Shown here in pieces: positions 1 to 6,573 of a stretch of 14,595 nt of DNA. The position numbers and the translations under genes are program-made. The stretch is taken from the NCBI GenBank assembly GCA_964625175.1, contig CAZVAO010000058.1, positions 1 to 14,595 on the forward strand. The letters are read 5' to 3'. Below the pieces are notes generated by a model that did not search any database, was not told the origin of the DNA, and saw only the letters and a program-made list of their open reading frames with translations. This stretch comes from CAZVAO01 sp964625175. Its GTDB lineage: Bacteria > Bacillota > UBA994 > PWPR01. The stretch's first letter is position 1. Each line of letters starts with the position of its first letter.

Positions 1-64
1 GTTCGCCGCTCGTCATTGAAGCTTGCAGTTCACCGATATTGAGCCATTCTAGCTTTTGTTGCAT
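1..64 (-). CDS. Amidase-family protein, N-terminal fragment (cut by window edge)
   Basis: Only the first 21 codons are present; the gene runs off the left edge. The ATG at 62-64 is preceded on the minus strand by GAGGGG with about 6 nt spacing, which supports this start. The peptide begins MQQKLEWLNIGELQASMTSGE. The pattern I-x-E-L-Q-x-x-M-x-S-G-E is typical of the N-terminus of amidase-signature enzymes (GatA-like or stand-alone amidases), which hydrolyse amide bonds with a Ser-cisSer-Lys triad. The triad itself lies outside the window, so the family call rests on this short motif alone. The gene is separated from tagO by about 300 bp containing tagO's terminator, so it is probably transcribed independently. 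Confidence 0.5.
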   Translation of the reverse strand, partial: MQQKLEWLNIGELQASMTSGE

Positions 65-304
65 GATTATCCCCTCACTCTGTTTGTTAGTTTTACTTTA
101 TCATAAAGCCACTAGAAACTCTATCTATTTATCGCCGCTTCACCCGATTTTATAGGCTGTGGTCATAGCCCGCCGCTTTGCACTTGCAAACCCCTCTAAC
201 ACTCATGGGAAATGGGCGTTAGTGTCAAAGACAACTGAAAATCCTAGTAAAATAACACCAATCCCCGATCAACACATACCACTAAGCACACGCTTTTTAG
301 ACAT
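65..304. other. Intergenic spacer, no gene seen
   Basis: No convincing reading frame or RNA gene is visible. On the minus strand a TATGAT sits about 40 nt before the amidase start and could be its -10, but no good -35 accompanies it. An imperfect inverted repeat with CTAAC/GTTAG arms lies near 197-223; its role is unknown. Confidence 0.4.
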
Positions 305-336
305 CAAAAAACACAGCAGGTTTAACCTACTGTGTT
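305..336 (-). terminator. Intrinsic terminator of tagO
   Basis: Read on the minus strand, 13-nt arms (324-336 and 310-322) pair fully, with one U-G wobble, around a very short loop. They are followed by six T residues (306-311). The hairpin lies 29 nt past the tagO stop codon. The U tract is on the minus-strand side, so it ends transcription coming from tagO. Confidence 0.85.
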
Positions 337-364
337 AGAGCTGACAATCGTTGATAATGACTTA

Positions 365-1420
365 CTAATCAAAATCTTTCGTATTGGAGGGTGCCACTCG
401 ATGGAATAAATCTGAGCGATAGACACTAACTGCTATTGCGGTCAGCAAAACAATGAATAGGGCGCCACTGTAGAGGCGGATACCCTGCGTTAGCATAAGG
501 GCCAAACAACCACTCAATAGGCTCAGCTCATAAAGCAAGCTGACCACTTGTTTCTGACTCAAACCGCGATCCAACAGACGATGGTGGATGTGACCACGAT
601 CTGCGTGAAAGGGTGATTTACCACTTAGGATGCGGCGTGTAATGGCCATTAAGGTGTCGACCAAAGGCAACCCTAGTGCTAAGATTGGCACAGCAATAGC
701 GATTGTGGTTGCCGACTTCATTAAGCCCTGCACACTAAGGATCCCCAAAAGGTAACCTAAGGTTAGTGCTCCGGTGTCTCCCATAAAAATCACAGCAGGA
801 TTAAAATTGTATTTGAGAAAGCCAAAACTGCTCCCTGCAATTGCGGCTAGAATAAGCGCAATGGAAAGCTGCCCATTCAGTAAGGCCACAACCAATAACG
901 TAGAGGCTGCGATGCCTGCGGTACCCGCTGTTAATCCATCAATTCCATCAATAAAATTCAAAGCATTCGTCACACCGACAATCCAGAAAACGGTCACGGG
1001 CACAACCCAATTGGCAAAGCCAATATAATGTGAACTAAACGGCAAGCGAATAAACTCCATTTTAACATCTGCAACAACGACAATTAAGACGGCTGCACCA
1101 ATCTGCACAGCCAGTTTCAACCAAGGTGACAGATCAAACAGATCATCCAGCAAACCAATGGTCATGATCATCAAAGAACCCGCCATGATCCAAAGCGTTT
1201 GTCCATGCAAATTGCCTGTCACTAGAATAGCAGTCCAAATCGCAACAACAATACCCAGTCCCCCAATGCCAGGAACGGGTACAGTGTTAATGCGTCGGGG
1301 ATTTGGTTTATCCACTGCTCCCAGTTTGATAGCCAGGCGACGTATATAGGGTGTAATTATGATAATAATTAAGAATGCCAATCCGGCAACTAAAAAAATG
1401 GGTAGATACATGGTTTTCAT
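365..1420 (-). CDS. tagO: Undecaprenyl-phosphate sugar-1-phosphate transferase (TagO/WecA/MraY-like)
   Basis: This polytopic membrane enzyme transfers a sugar-1-phosphate, usually GlcNAc-1-P from UDP-GlcNAc, to undecaprenyl phosphate. That is the first committed step of wall teichoic acid or a similar cell-wall glycopolymer. The 351-aa length is normal for the family. Visible motifs are DD at 92-93 with D96 (DDLFDLSP), NFIDGIDGL at 155-163, GDTG at 215-218 and the cytoplasmic HADRGHIHHRL at 272-282, which separates TagO/WecA enzymes from MraY. About ten hydrophobic segments are visible. The start is ambiguous: AGAGG is only 2 nt from the first ATG but 11 nt from the ATG at codon 4 (1411), so the true protein may begin MYLPIF. 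The gene has its own promoter and terminator and is probably monocistronic. The sugar specificity cannot be read from the sequence, so WecA-like chemistry for another polymer is possible. Confidence 0.9.
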   Translation of the reverse strand: MKTMYLPIFLVAGLAFLIIIIITPYIRRLAIKLGAVDKPNPRRINTVPVPGIGGLGIVVAIWTAILVTGNLHGQTLWIMAGSLMIMTIGLLDDLFDLSPWLKLAVQIGAAVLIVVVADVKMEFIRLPFSSHYIGFANWVVPVTVFWIVGVTNALNFIDGIDGLTAGTAGIAASTLLVVALLNGQLSIALILAAIAGSSFGFLKYNFNPAVIFMGDTGALTLGYLLGILSVQGLMKSATTIAIAVPILALGLPLVDTLMAITRRILSGKSPFHADRGHIHHRLLDRGLSQKQVVSLLYELSLLSGCLALMLTQGIRLYSGALFIVLLTAIAVSVYRSDLFHRVAPSNTKDFD

Positions 1421-1449
1421 ATCCTCTATTTATAACTCGTATGGTATAT

Positions 1450-1478
1450 ATTCTAAGTCGTTTCCTGTTTAAAGTCAA
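1450..1478 (-). promoter_or_regulatory. Sigma-A-type promoter of tagO
   Basis: On the minus strand TTGACT (1473-1478) and TAGAAT (1450-1455) are separated by exactly 17 nt. Both hexamers are near consensus. The -10 lies 30 nt upstream of the tagO ATG. A second, weaker pair (TTGTAA, 17 nt, TACAAT) lies further upstream in the same spacer. Confidence 0.75.
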
Positions 1479-1632
1479 AAGCAACTGAATTGTAGCACAA
1501 TCCCCTGAAGATTACAATTTTAATCCCTATAATCCATTTTTTGTGCCTCAACTATGCCATAAAACCCTTAAAGACACAATCAGAGGCGGGCCTAAGCCTT
1601 CCTCTGAAAAAATATTATGGTTGCGGTCTATG

Positions 1633-2073
1633 TTATTCTTGAGTGCTATTTACGGATGGATCGTTGGATTCCGGCATGGATAATGGCTCTGCTCTAAACA
1701 TATCGCAATTGCCACGGAATAAGGCTCCATCTGCGATTTGCAAACCTAATGACTGCACATAGCCATAGAGTTTGCCCGTAGCCATCAACTCTAAAGTGCC
1801 TTTTATGACTAAGTTACCATGGACCTCTCCGCTAATAATCATGTGTTTCGCATGCACCTTCGCATCAACAAACCCGGTATCACCCACAATAATCGTCGCT
1901 TCTTCTGCTAAAATAGCTCCGGTTATCCGTCCATCGATTCGCACGGTTCCATACCCTCTTAGCACACCTTCAATAATCGTGTTTGCTCCAATAATTGTTT
2001 CCATTTTACCAGCCTTGCCTTTACTATATGTTTGGGGTTGTGCCTTACGAGCACTTTCATTTTTGCTAAACAT
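1633..2073 (-). CDS. Bactofilin (polymer-forming cytoskeletal protein)
   Basis: Bactofilins form filaments through a right-handed beta-helix and scaffold wall enzymes or polar structures at the membrane. This 146-aa protein has a short charged N-terminal tail (about 1-24), a central beta-helical core (about 25-130) and a short disordered C-terminus. The core shows the family's repeating short turns (ANTIIEGVLRGYGTVRIDG, SGEVHGNLVIKG, ELMATGKLYG). The ATG is preceded by AAGAGGAGAA at good spacing, and this ribosome binding site overlaps the stop codon of the upstream M23 gene, so translation is probably coupled. Pairing with an M23 peptidase is a recurring arrangement (for example CcmA with Csd peptidases in Helicobacter) and suggests the bactofilin positions or regulates that wall hydrolase. 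Confidence 0.9.
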   Translation of the reverse strand: MFSKNESARKAQPQTYSKGKAGKMETIIGANTIIEGVLRGYGTVRIDGRITGAILAEEATIIVGDTGFVDAKVHAKHMIISGEVHGNLVIKGTLELMATGKLYGYVQSLGLQIADGALFRGNCDMFRAEPLSMPESNDPSVNSTQE

Positions 2074-2087
2074 AAATTGTTCTCCTC

Positions 2088-3038
2088 TTAAGGTAGATAG
2101 TTGAGTGGATTCTGAGTTGCATTATTAAGCCATACTTCGTAATGTAGGTGGGGCCCCGTACTGGCTCCACTATTCCCTGAATAAGCAATAACTTGACCTT
2201 TTTCAACGATATCGCCAAGCTGAACGTTATATTTATTAAGATGGGCGTAGCGTGTTTTAAAACCCATGCCATGATCAATCGTTAAGTAATAGCCATAACC
2301 ATATACATAACGGCGTTCTACGACCGTTCCCGGTGCAGTTGCTAAAACAGGTGTATTATAGTTGACGCCGATATCAATGCCCAGGTGGAAGTCTGTCCCA
2401 CCACCAAATGGCGAGCGTCGATAGCCATAGTAGGAAGTGATAACACCGCGAACTGGCCAAATATCCGGAGTAGCTGCTAAAGTCTTGGTATAGATTTCAA
2501 CATCTTCTTCAAGACTCTCGAAACTCTCACTTTCATCTGGCACCTGGCTCACAAGGGAATTTAATTTATTATTAACCTCTTCCAATGTGCGATCCAACAC
2601 ACCACTACGATCCGTCAGTACAGTGCGCGTCGCATCTGTTACTCGTAAAGACATAGCCGCAATCTCATCATTGGGCAATTGCGTTTCTGGTTCAGGGTCC
2701 GTTGTGCCCCCTGCTCCATCGTTTATTTCTAACATATCTCGAATGGATGAGTCAAAGCTCTGCAATTTATTTAGTTGATCCTCAAGTTCTGATGTAGTTG
2801 CTGCAAACGTCATCACTTGCTCTTGTAACATCTCATTCTCACTGACTAGCTGCTGATACTCTTCAGCCTGATTGCGATATACCATCATTGAGCGTGCCCC
2901 GAAAAACGTGCCAATGATTACGGCGACACATAGGACTATGGCAATCTTAAGAAAATTCTCAGAAATAGAGAATTCCAACGGTGCATCTCCACTAAAAGAG
3001 GCAACTATAACTGAATACTTATTTTTTTGTTTATTCAT
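2088..3038 (-). CDS. Membrane-anchored M23 (LytM-type) peptidoglycan endopeptidase
   Basis: This is a predicted zinc endopeptidase that cleaves peptide cross-links in the wall. The 316-aa protein has a cytoplasmic N-terminus, one membrane helix (about 29-48), a coiled coil (about 55-95), a second helical region (about 125-190) and a C-terminal M23 domain (about 194-316). The catalytic set is complete: H218 and D222 in HLGIDIG, H266 in RYAHL, and H297 and H299 in HLHYEVW. It therefore looks like an active enzyme rather than an EnvC/NlpD-type activator. The start is backed by GAGAGGG about 7 nt upstream. The gene ends 14 nt before the bactofilin start and has its own promoter behind the M20 gene. 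The substrate bond is inferred from the family. Confidence 0.92.
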   Translation of the reverse strand: MNKQKNKYSVIVASFSGDAPLEFSISENFLKIAIVLCVAVIIGTFFGARSMMVYRNQAEEYQQLVSENEMLQEQVMTFAATTSELEDQLNKLQSFDSSIRDMLEINDGAGGTTDPEPETQLPNDEIAAMSLRVTDATRTVLTDRSGVLDRTLEEVNNKLNSLVSQVPDESESFESLEEDVEIYTKTLAATPDIWPVRGVITSYYGYRRSPFGGGTDFHLGIDIGVNYNTPVLATAPGTVVERRYVYGYGYYLTIDHGMGFKTRYAHLNKYNVQLGDIVEKGQVIAYSGNSGASTGPHLHYEVWLNNATQNPLNYLP

Positions 3039-3072
3039 TTAAATGCCCTCTCAGTTATTTCATACAGCAAAT

Positions 3073-3101
3073 ATTATACACTAAAGAAACTAATCTTTCT
3101 A
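3073..3101 (-). promoter_or_regulatory. Probable promoter of the M23-bactofilin operon
   Basis: A perfect TATAAT (3073-3078 on the minus strand) is preceded at 17 nt by TAGAAA (3096-3101), a 4/6 match to the -35 consensus. It lies 35 nt upstream of the M23 start, in the 74-nt gap after the M20 gene. No terminator was seen in the gap, so read-through from the M20 gene is also possible. Confidence 0.6.
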
Positions 3102-3112
3102 GTAAAATGGCA

Positions 3113-4222
3113 CTATTGTCCTGCGTCCTGCATCAAATTTGCGACGAATTGCCCTGACTTGAGAAGGTCTTCCAAGTATATTTTCTCATTTGAGGTATGA
3201 TTTTGGCTATAGCCCGTGGAAACGCCAATGGCTTGGATCCCCGCTGCATTTAAACGATTGGCATCCATCCCGCCTCCGCCATTGAGAAAAGCCACATCAA
3301 CCCCAAGTTTTTCAAGGTGGCGAACAGCTGTTAAGCAAATCGAATCACTGGGGTCTACCTCAAACCCGTCGTAATATTTTACCCAAGTGATATCCGCCAT
3401 TGGAGCCTCAAAATGAGTTGCAGCCGTCTGGAATGCTTCTGCAACGTGACGCTTAAAAAGCTCAATTTGAGCGGTTCGGCGGCTGCGTATTTCGCCACTG
3501 ATAAAGACGTTATCACAGACAATATTCGTGGCTTGACCACCCTTAATAATCCCTGCATTCGCTGTGGTATCGGGTGCCAAACGGCCATCTGGAATGAGAC
3601 TGAGTGCATGGGCAGCTACCCTCAGAGCATTGATTCCCTTTTCCGGTTCGTTACCCGCATGGGCAGCCTTCCCTTTAACGATGATATCATAGCGTTCCTT
3701 GGTGGGCGCAGAAACATTAAGTCGCCCAATCCGTCCCGGTGAGTCTAGCACATAAGCTTTGCGTGATTTGAATTGGCTCAGATCCGCATACTTTGATCCG
3801 AGCAAACCTTTTTCTTCGGCAACCGACAACAAGACCTCGGTGGTTCGATAGGCCTTACCAGAAGCAAGTGTACGACGAATCCCATCAATGATGCTGACAA
3901 CGCCCGCAATATTATCTGCAGCCAGAATAGTTGTGCCATCAGAGGTGATATACTCATGAGTCATTTGTGGCTTGACATGATAGCCGTTAGCGACGCGGTC
4001 TAGATGGGCAGAGAACAACAAGGGTTCAGCAGTCAGCGACCCTGATAATTTAACGATCAAATTACCTGTATTACCACCAAATTGCTCACCAGCGTGATCT
4101 TCAATAACGTCACACCCTAAGTCAGTTAATAGCTCTTTAACGTAATCCGCTACCCCACGCTCATCACCTGAGGCGGCCCCTATTTTCACCAAAGCTAAAA
4201 AATCCTCAATGATTTTCTCCAT
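3113..4222 (-). CDS. M20-family metallopeptidase, PepT/YqjE-like
   Basis: This is a cytoplasmic di-zinc exopeptidase related to tripeptidase T and YqjE-type proteins, expected to hydrolyse short peptides. The 369-aa length fits. Candidate metal and catalytic residues are all visible: H73 and D75 (SAHLD), bridging D103 (AADNIAG), E136 and E137 (AEEKGLLGS), D160 (VLDSPG) and H342 (QNHTSNE). A dimerisation or lid domain is inserted around 175-285 (KGKAAHAGNEPEKGINA). The usual GADDKAG motif reads AADNIAG here, but the first Asp, the bridging one, is kept. The ATG follows AAAGGAAG at about 7 nt. A perfect 16-bp palindrome lies between the promoter and the ribosome binding site, so repressor control is plausible. 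The substrate cannot be defined. Confidence 0.85.
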   Translation of the reverse strand: MEKIIEDFLALVKIGAASGDERGVADYVKELLTDLGCDVIEDHAGEQFGGNTGNLIVKLSGSLTAEPLLFSAHLDRVANGYHVKPQMTHEYITSDGTTILAADNIAGVVSIIDGIRRTLASGKAYRTTEVLLSVAEEKGLLGSKYADLSQFKSRKAYVLDSPGRIGRLNVSAPTKERYDIIVKGKAAHAGNEPEKGINALRVAAHALSLIPDGRLAPDTTANAGIIKGGQATNIVCDNVFISGEIRSRRTAQIELFKRHVAEAFQTAATHFEAPMADITWVKYYDGFEVDPSDSICLTAVRHLEKLGVDVAFLNGGGGMDANRLNAAGIQAIGVSTGYSQNHTSNEKIYLEDLLKSGQFVANLMQDAGQ

Positions 4223-4250
4223 TATAGACTTCCTTTCATAATCTCCACAC

Positions 4251-4266
4251 TATTTCCCGGGAAATA
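4251..4266. promoter_or_regulatory. Perfect 16-bp palindrome, candidate operator for the M20 gene
   Basis: TATTTCCCGGGAAATA is a perfect inverted repeat. It lies between the M20 gene's extended -10 (4280-4288) and its ribosome binding site, at roughly +7 to +22 of the predicted transcript. That is a typical place for a repressor. It is followed by TTTTT on the plus strand, but no plus-strand gene precedes it, so a terminator role is less likely. Confidence 0.5.
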
Positions 4267-4279
4267 TTTTTCTTCGTTA

Positions 4280-4288
4280 ATTATATCA
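4280..4288 (-). promoter_or_regulatory. Extended -10 promoter of the M20 gene
   Basis: On the minus strand TGATATAAT combines the TGn extension with a perfect TATAAT. It is 58 nt upstream of the M20 start. No good -35 lies 17 nt upstream; TTGATG at 19 nt is the closest. Confidence 0.55.
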
Positions 4289-4397
4289 TATCTCATTATA
4301 AAAACATCAAACGTCCACAAAAGAACATTGCATAGGCAGATAAGACCAATTCTTACCGAATTTTAACTTTTCTCTGATATAAATCTTACTTTCTTTT

Positions 4398-4430
4398 ACT
4401 ATGATACTAGTGAGCAAAGAATGAGGTGAC
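4398..4430 (+). promoter_or_regulatory. Promoter -10 and leader of the PspC cluster
   Basis: TATGAT (4400-4405) lies 34 nt before the first ATG of the cluster and within an imperfect inverted repeat, ACTA-N6-TAGT (4398-4411). No recognisable -35 is present, which suggests an activator or an alternative factor. The start is served by GAGGTG about 6 nt before the ATG. Confidence 0.4.
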
Positions 4431-4433
4431 CCT

Positions 4434-4763
4434 ATGTATGACCAAAAAAACGAACCAAGCAGCGTCTTTAATCCTTTAAAAGCCATACATAATGCCATAT
4501 TTATGATTCGGCATAATAGCCACTTGGTTTTCACTTTGCGTTTATCCTGGTTCCTGATCCTATTTTTCGTGCTCTGGCCAATCCCTATTTACATTCTAGC
4601 CGTAATGATGTTAACAGGGTGTAGCGCCTGGATTTTGAAAAGCAATGGCGATTTATGGAACCCCGCTCACGACATCCGTAGGATGCGTCATAAAAACCGT
4701 TACAAGCAACGGAATCGACGCATTGAATATCCTAACCAAGAAAGGGCCTTCTACGATGACTAA
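4434..4763 (+). CDS. Small two-segment membrane protein, first gene of the PspC cluster
   Basis: This 109-aa protein matches no family I recognise. Residues about 35-66 are strongly hydrophobic (LVFTLRLSWFLILFFVLWP followed by IPIYILAVMMLTGCSAW), enough for a membrane hairpin. A short N-terminal tail precedes it, and a basic C-terminal tail (about 82-100, rich in Arg, Lys and His) is probably cytoplasmic. The ATG has GAGGTG at 6 nt. The last codons overlap the start of the next gene, pspC-like 1, by 8 nt (ATGACTAA), indicating translational coupling. Context suggests it belongs to the same envelope module as the PspC and DUF4342 genes; this is inference from position only. Confidence 0.7.
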   Translation: MYDQKNEPSSVFNPLKAIHNAIFMIRHNSHLVFTLRLSWFLILFFVLWPIPIYILAVMMLTGCSAWILKSNGDLWNPAHDIRRMRHKNRYKQRNRRIEYPNQERAFYDD

Positions 4764-4968
4764 ACTTTACCGTTCACGTTACAATCAGAAACTCGGTGGC
4801 GTATGTGCCGGGCTGGCTCATTATTTTGGAGTAGATGTGACCATTGTGCGCTTGCTAACCGTGCTCATATTCCTAACTGGTGGTGGAACCTTGGCTTACA
4901 TATTGGCCTGGATCTTCATCCCCCTAGAACCAAAAACCTCAACTGGCCTAAGCTACTCATATGAGTAA
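4756..4968 (+). CDS. PspC-domain protein 1 (short form)
   Basis: This 70-aa protein is essentially one PspC domain. It starts MTKLYRSRYNQKLGGVCAGL, followed by an amphipathic region and one long membrane segment (about 30-57, TIVRLLTVLIFLTGGG then LAYILAWIFIPLEP). PspC proteins sense or signal envelope stress in the phage-shock and Lia-type responses. A longer frame is open back to 4645, but the ATG at 4756 begins exactly at the conserved domain start and has AAAGGG 9 nt upstream. The 8-nt overlap with the preceding gene also favours it. It is a close paralogue of the next gene, with the same KLYRSR..QKLGGVCAGLA opening. Confidence 0.88.
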   Translation: MTKLYRSRYNQKLGGVCAGLAHYFGVDVTIVRLLTVLIFLTGGGTLAYILAWIFIPLEPKTSTGLSYSYE

Positions 4969-5013
4969 CACCAACTCAACACAATTCTTTAAGATTACAA
5001 GGAGGACTTATCA

Positions 5014-5388
5014 ATGAACAAGTTGTATCGCTCACGAACCGATCAGAAACTAGGTGGTGTCTGTGCCGGCTTAGCTAATTACTTAGGTATAGACGTCACA
5101 CTCGTCCGCATTATCACTTTCGTATTAATCATGACGGGTGGCGGCTTTCTCTTCTATATCGCAGCCTGGTTTGTCATCCCACTAGAGCCCACCTCCTATG
5201 TCTACAGTGATGTTGATGAGGAAATGCTCGTAGAGGGAAAGCAGAACACCTCGAAATTACTGGGTTGGGGATTAATCGTTTTTGCCTCGTATATGATTGT
5301 CAAACGCTTCTTCCCTGGTTTCAATCTGAGCATCTACGTTTGGCCACTGGCTTTAATAGCAGGCTACTGGCTGATCAACAAAGATTAA
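5014..5388 (+). CDS. PspC-domain protein 2 with LiaI/LiaF-like C-terminal membrane segment
   Basis: This 124-aa protein has an N-terminal PspC domain (about 1-58: KLYRSRTDQKLGGVCAGLA, membrane helix, IPLEP). An acidic linker (about 63-80) follows, then two more hydrophobic segments (about 82-99 and 107-121). The tail pattern LLGWGLIVFASYMIV then WPLALIAGYWLI resembles the membrane module of LiaI/LiaF-type proteins (DUF5668-like). This would be a PspC to LiaF-TM fusion, an arrangement known from Gram-positive envelope-stress systems. A strong AAGGAGG is 8 nt before the ATG. It follows pspC-like 1 by 45 nt. The C-terminal assignment is by pattern only. Confidence 0.85.
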   Translation: MNKLYRSRTDQKLGGVCAGLANYLGIDVTLVRIITFVLIMTGGGFLFYIAAWFVIPLEPTSYVYSDVDEEMLVEGKQNTSKLLGWGLIVFASYMIVKRFFPGFNLSIYVWPLALIAGYWLINKD

Positions 5389-5429
5389 TTCTTTTCTAAC
5401 CGTATTCTAAGACAAAGCTTATGAACCTC

Positions 5430-5459
5430 TAACCTAATGGTTATATGATAGTACTATCA
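5430..5459 (+). promoter_or_regulatory. Promoter with overlapping palindromic operator before the DUF4342 genes
   Basis: TATGAT (5444-5449), 36 nt before the next start, overlaps a perfect 14-bp palindrome TGATAGTACTATCA (5446-5459). Immediately upstream is a second inverted repeat, TAACC-N4-GGTTA (5430-5443). There is no clear -35. A regulator bound to the palindrome would block or remodel the -10 directly. Confidence 0.5.
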
Positions 5460-5479
5460 ACAATAAGGAGTTGTAAATC

Positions 5480-5926
5480 ATGACAATTACAATTGAAAAA
5501 ATCGATCTACTCAAAGAGCGTGCCCAAATTACTTATAGCGAGGCCCGCGATCTCTTAGAACAATTTGACGGAAATGTCGTTGAGGCCCTCATTCATCTCG
5601 AGCAACATAATCAAACGACAAAGCCTCAAGAACCCAATCGCAGGAGTCATCACACGTATCATCACAATCGCGATGGCATGGAAAAAGCGAGAGGCTTCAT
5701 GAGTAACATGCATAAATCGCGCTTCATCCTCAAGAACGATGAGAATCAGCTCATCAATTTGCCACTAACGATTGCTACATTATTCACCATCATTACGATG
5801 CCGATTTCACTATTCCTCTTAGTCGGTACTGTACTCACTGGCTATAAGATCACCATTGTTAAACATGATGGCAAAAAAGTGAGTATCGACAAAGTATTTG
5901 AAGTTAATAATGAGAAGCAAGAATAA
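5480..5926 (+). CDS. DUF4342 protein with UBA-like N-terminus (paralogue 1)
   Basis: This 148-aa protein has three parts. The first is an N-terminal UBA/EF-Ts-like three-helix domain (about 1-42: EKIDLLKERAQITYSEARDL then DGNVVEALIHLE). A His-rich linker follows (about 43-66, with clustered His around SHHTYHHNRD). The third is a DUF4342-like core (about 78-140) containing a hydrophobic segment (LPLTIATLFTIITMPISLFL) and a following beta strand (YKITIVKHDGKKV). DUF4342 proteins are uncharacterised and often sit beside PspC genes. AAGGAG precedes the ATG at about 8 nt. The gene is 24 nt ahead of its paralogue. It probably works at the membrane with the PspC proteins; that is inference from context. 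Confidence 0.82.
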   Translation: MTITIEKIDLLKERAQITYSEARDLLEQFDGNVVEALIHLEQHNQTTKPQEPNRRSHHTYHHNRDGMEKARGFMSNMHKSRFILKNDENQLINLPLTIATLFTIITMPISLFLLVGTVLTGYKITIVKHDGKKVSIDKVFEVNNEKQE

Positions 5927-5950
5927 CGAATTTAATTAAGGAGAAAAATC

Positions 5951-6427
5951 ATGAGTATTTCTATAGATAAAATTGATCTCATCATGGAACGCGCCCAAGT
6001 GGGCTATGCTGCCGCCCGCGACGTCCTGCAGAAATTTGATGGCAATGTCGTGGAGTCATTAATCTACCTAGAGGGCAGTCAGCAGACGCGCAACTATCAC
6101 GAACAAGTCGCCGCAGCTAAGGCTCCAAGAGTCAGCTTCTGGTGCAAATTAAAAAAATCGCTTAATCGCTTGCATCAAACCCATTTTGTTCTGACCAAAA
6201 ACAAAAACACCGTTCTCGACTTGCCCCTAACTGTCGCAGGATTGTTGGTCATGATCACCCTACCGTTTTCTTTCTTCCTCTTACTTATTGCCATGGTTAG
6301 TGGCCATCGTATGACGATTCGCAAACCCAATGGACAAAAAGTCAGAATGCAAGAAGCCGTACAATTTGTTGACAAGCAGAGCCAAAAAGTGCGTGAAGCA
6401 ATTAAAGTTGAAGAGGCCGAGTTATAG
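5951..6427 (+). CDS. DUF4342 protein with UBA-like N-terminus (paralogue 2)
   Basis: This 158-aa paralogue of the preceding protein has the same layout: UBA-like domain (about 1-42: DKIDLIMERAQVGYAAARDV then DGNVVESLIYLE), a basic linker, and a DUF4342-like core with a hydrophobic segment (about 91-119: LPLTVAGLLVMITLPFSFFL) and a HRMTIRKPNGQKV strand. It differs in lacking the His cluster and in a longer charged C-terminal helix (about 136-158). AAGGAG precedes the ATG at 7 nt. A strong terminator follows 35 nt after the stop, so it closes the transcription unit that precedes the two-component genes. Function unknown. Confidence 0.82.
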   Translation: MSISIDKIDLIMERAQVGYAAARDVLQKFDGNVVESLIYLEGSQQTRNYHEQVAAAKAPRVSFWCKLKKSLNRLHQTHFVLTKNKNTVLDLPLTVAGLLVMITLPFSFFLLLIAMVSGHRMTIRKPNGQKVRMQEAVQFVDKQSQKVREAIKVEEAEL

Positions 6428-6461
6428 GCTACAGCGCACCCTTAAAGCAGGATAACACTCT

Positions 6462-6494
6462 TGCCCGGTACTCACCATGTATCGGGCATTTCTT
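6462..6494 (+). terminator. Intrinsic terminator after the DUF4342 genes
   Basis: A 10-bp stem with one G-U pair (6462-6471 with 6479-6488) and a 7-nt loop is followed by TTTCTTT. It separates the PspC/DUF4342 unit from the response-regulator gene. Confidence 0.75.
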
Positions 6495-6538
6495 TATCCT
6501 TTCAACAAAATAGTCACTCATATCCCGTCAGATTAGGT

Positions 6539-6567
6539 TATAATCATAGTGAAGAGTTTTTGGAGGT
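6539..6567 (+). promoter_or_regulatory. -10 element and ribosome binding site of the two-component operon
   Basis: A perfect TATAAT (6539-6544) lies 35 nt before the response-regulator ATG. The -35 position reads roughly ACTCAT, a poor match. GGAGGT (6562-6567) is 6 nt before the ATG. Confidence 0.5.
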
Positions 6568-6573
6568 GGATCC

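Noticed and set aside
1581..1606. CAGAGG/CCTCTG hairpin between bactofilin and tagO as a terminator
   Set aside because: On the minus strand, the direction of both genes, the run of T residues precedes the stem instead of following it, and the stem has an internal mismatch, so it is not a normal terminator for the bactofilin gene.
4645..4755. N-terminal extension of pspC-like 1 from 4645
   Set aside because: The extra 37 codons overlap the preceding gene in another frame and do not resemble PspC; the domain starts exactly at the ATG at 4756.
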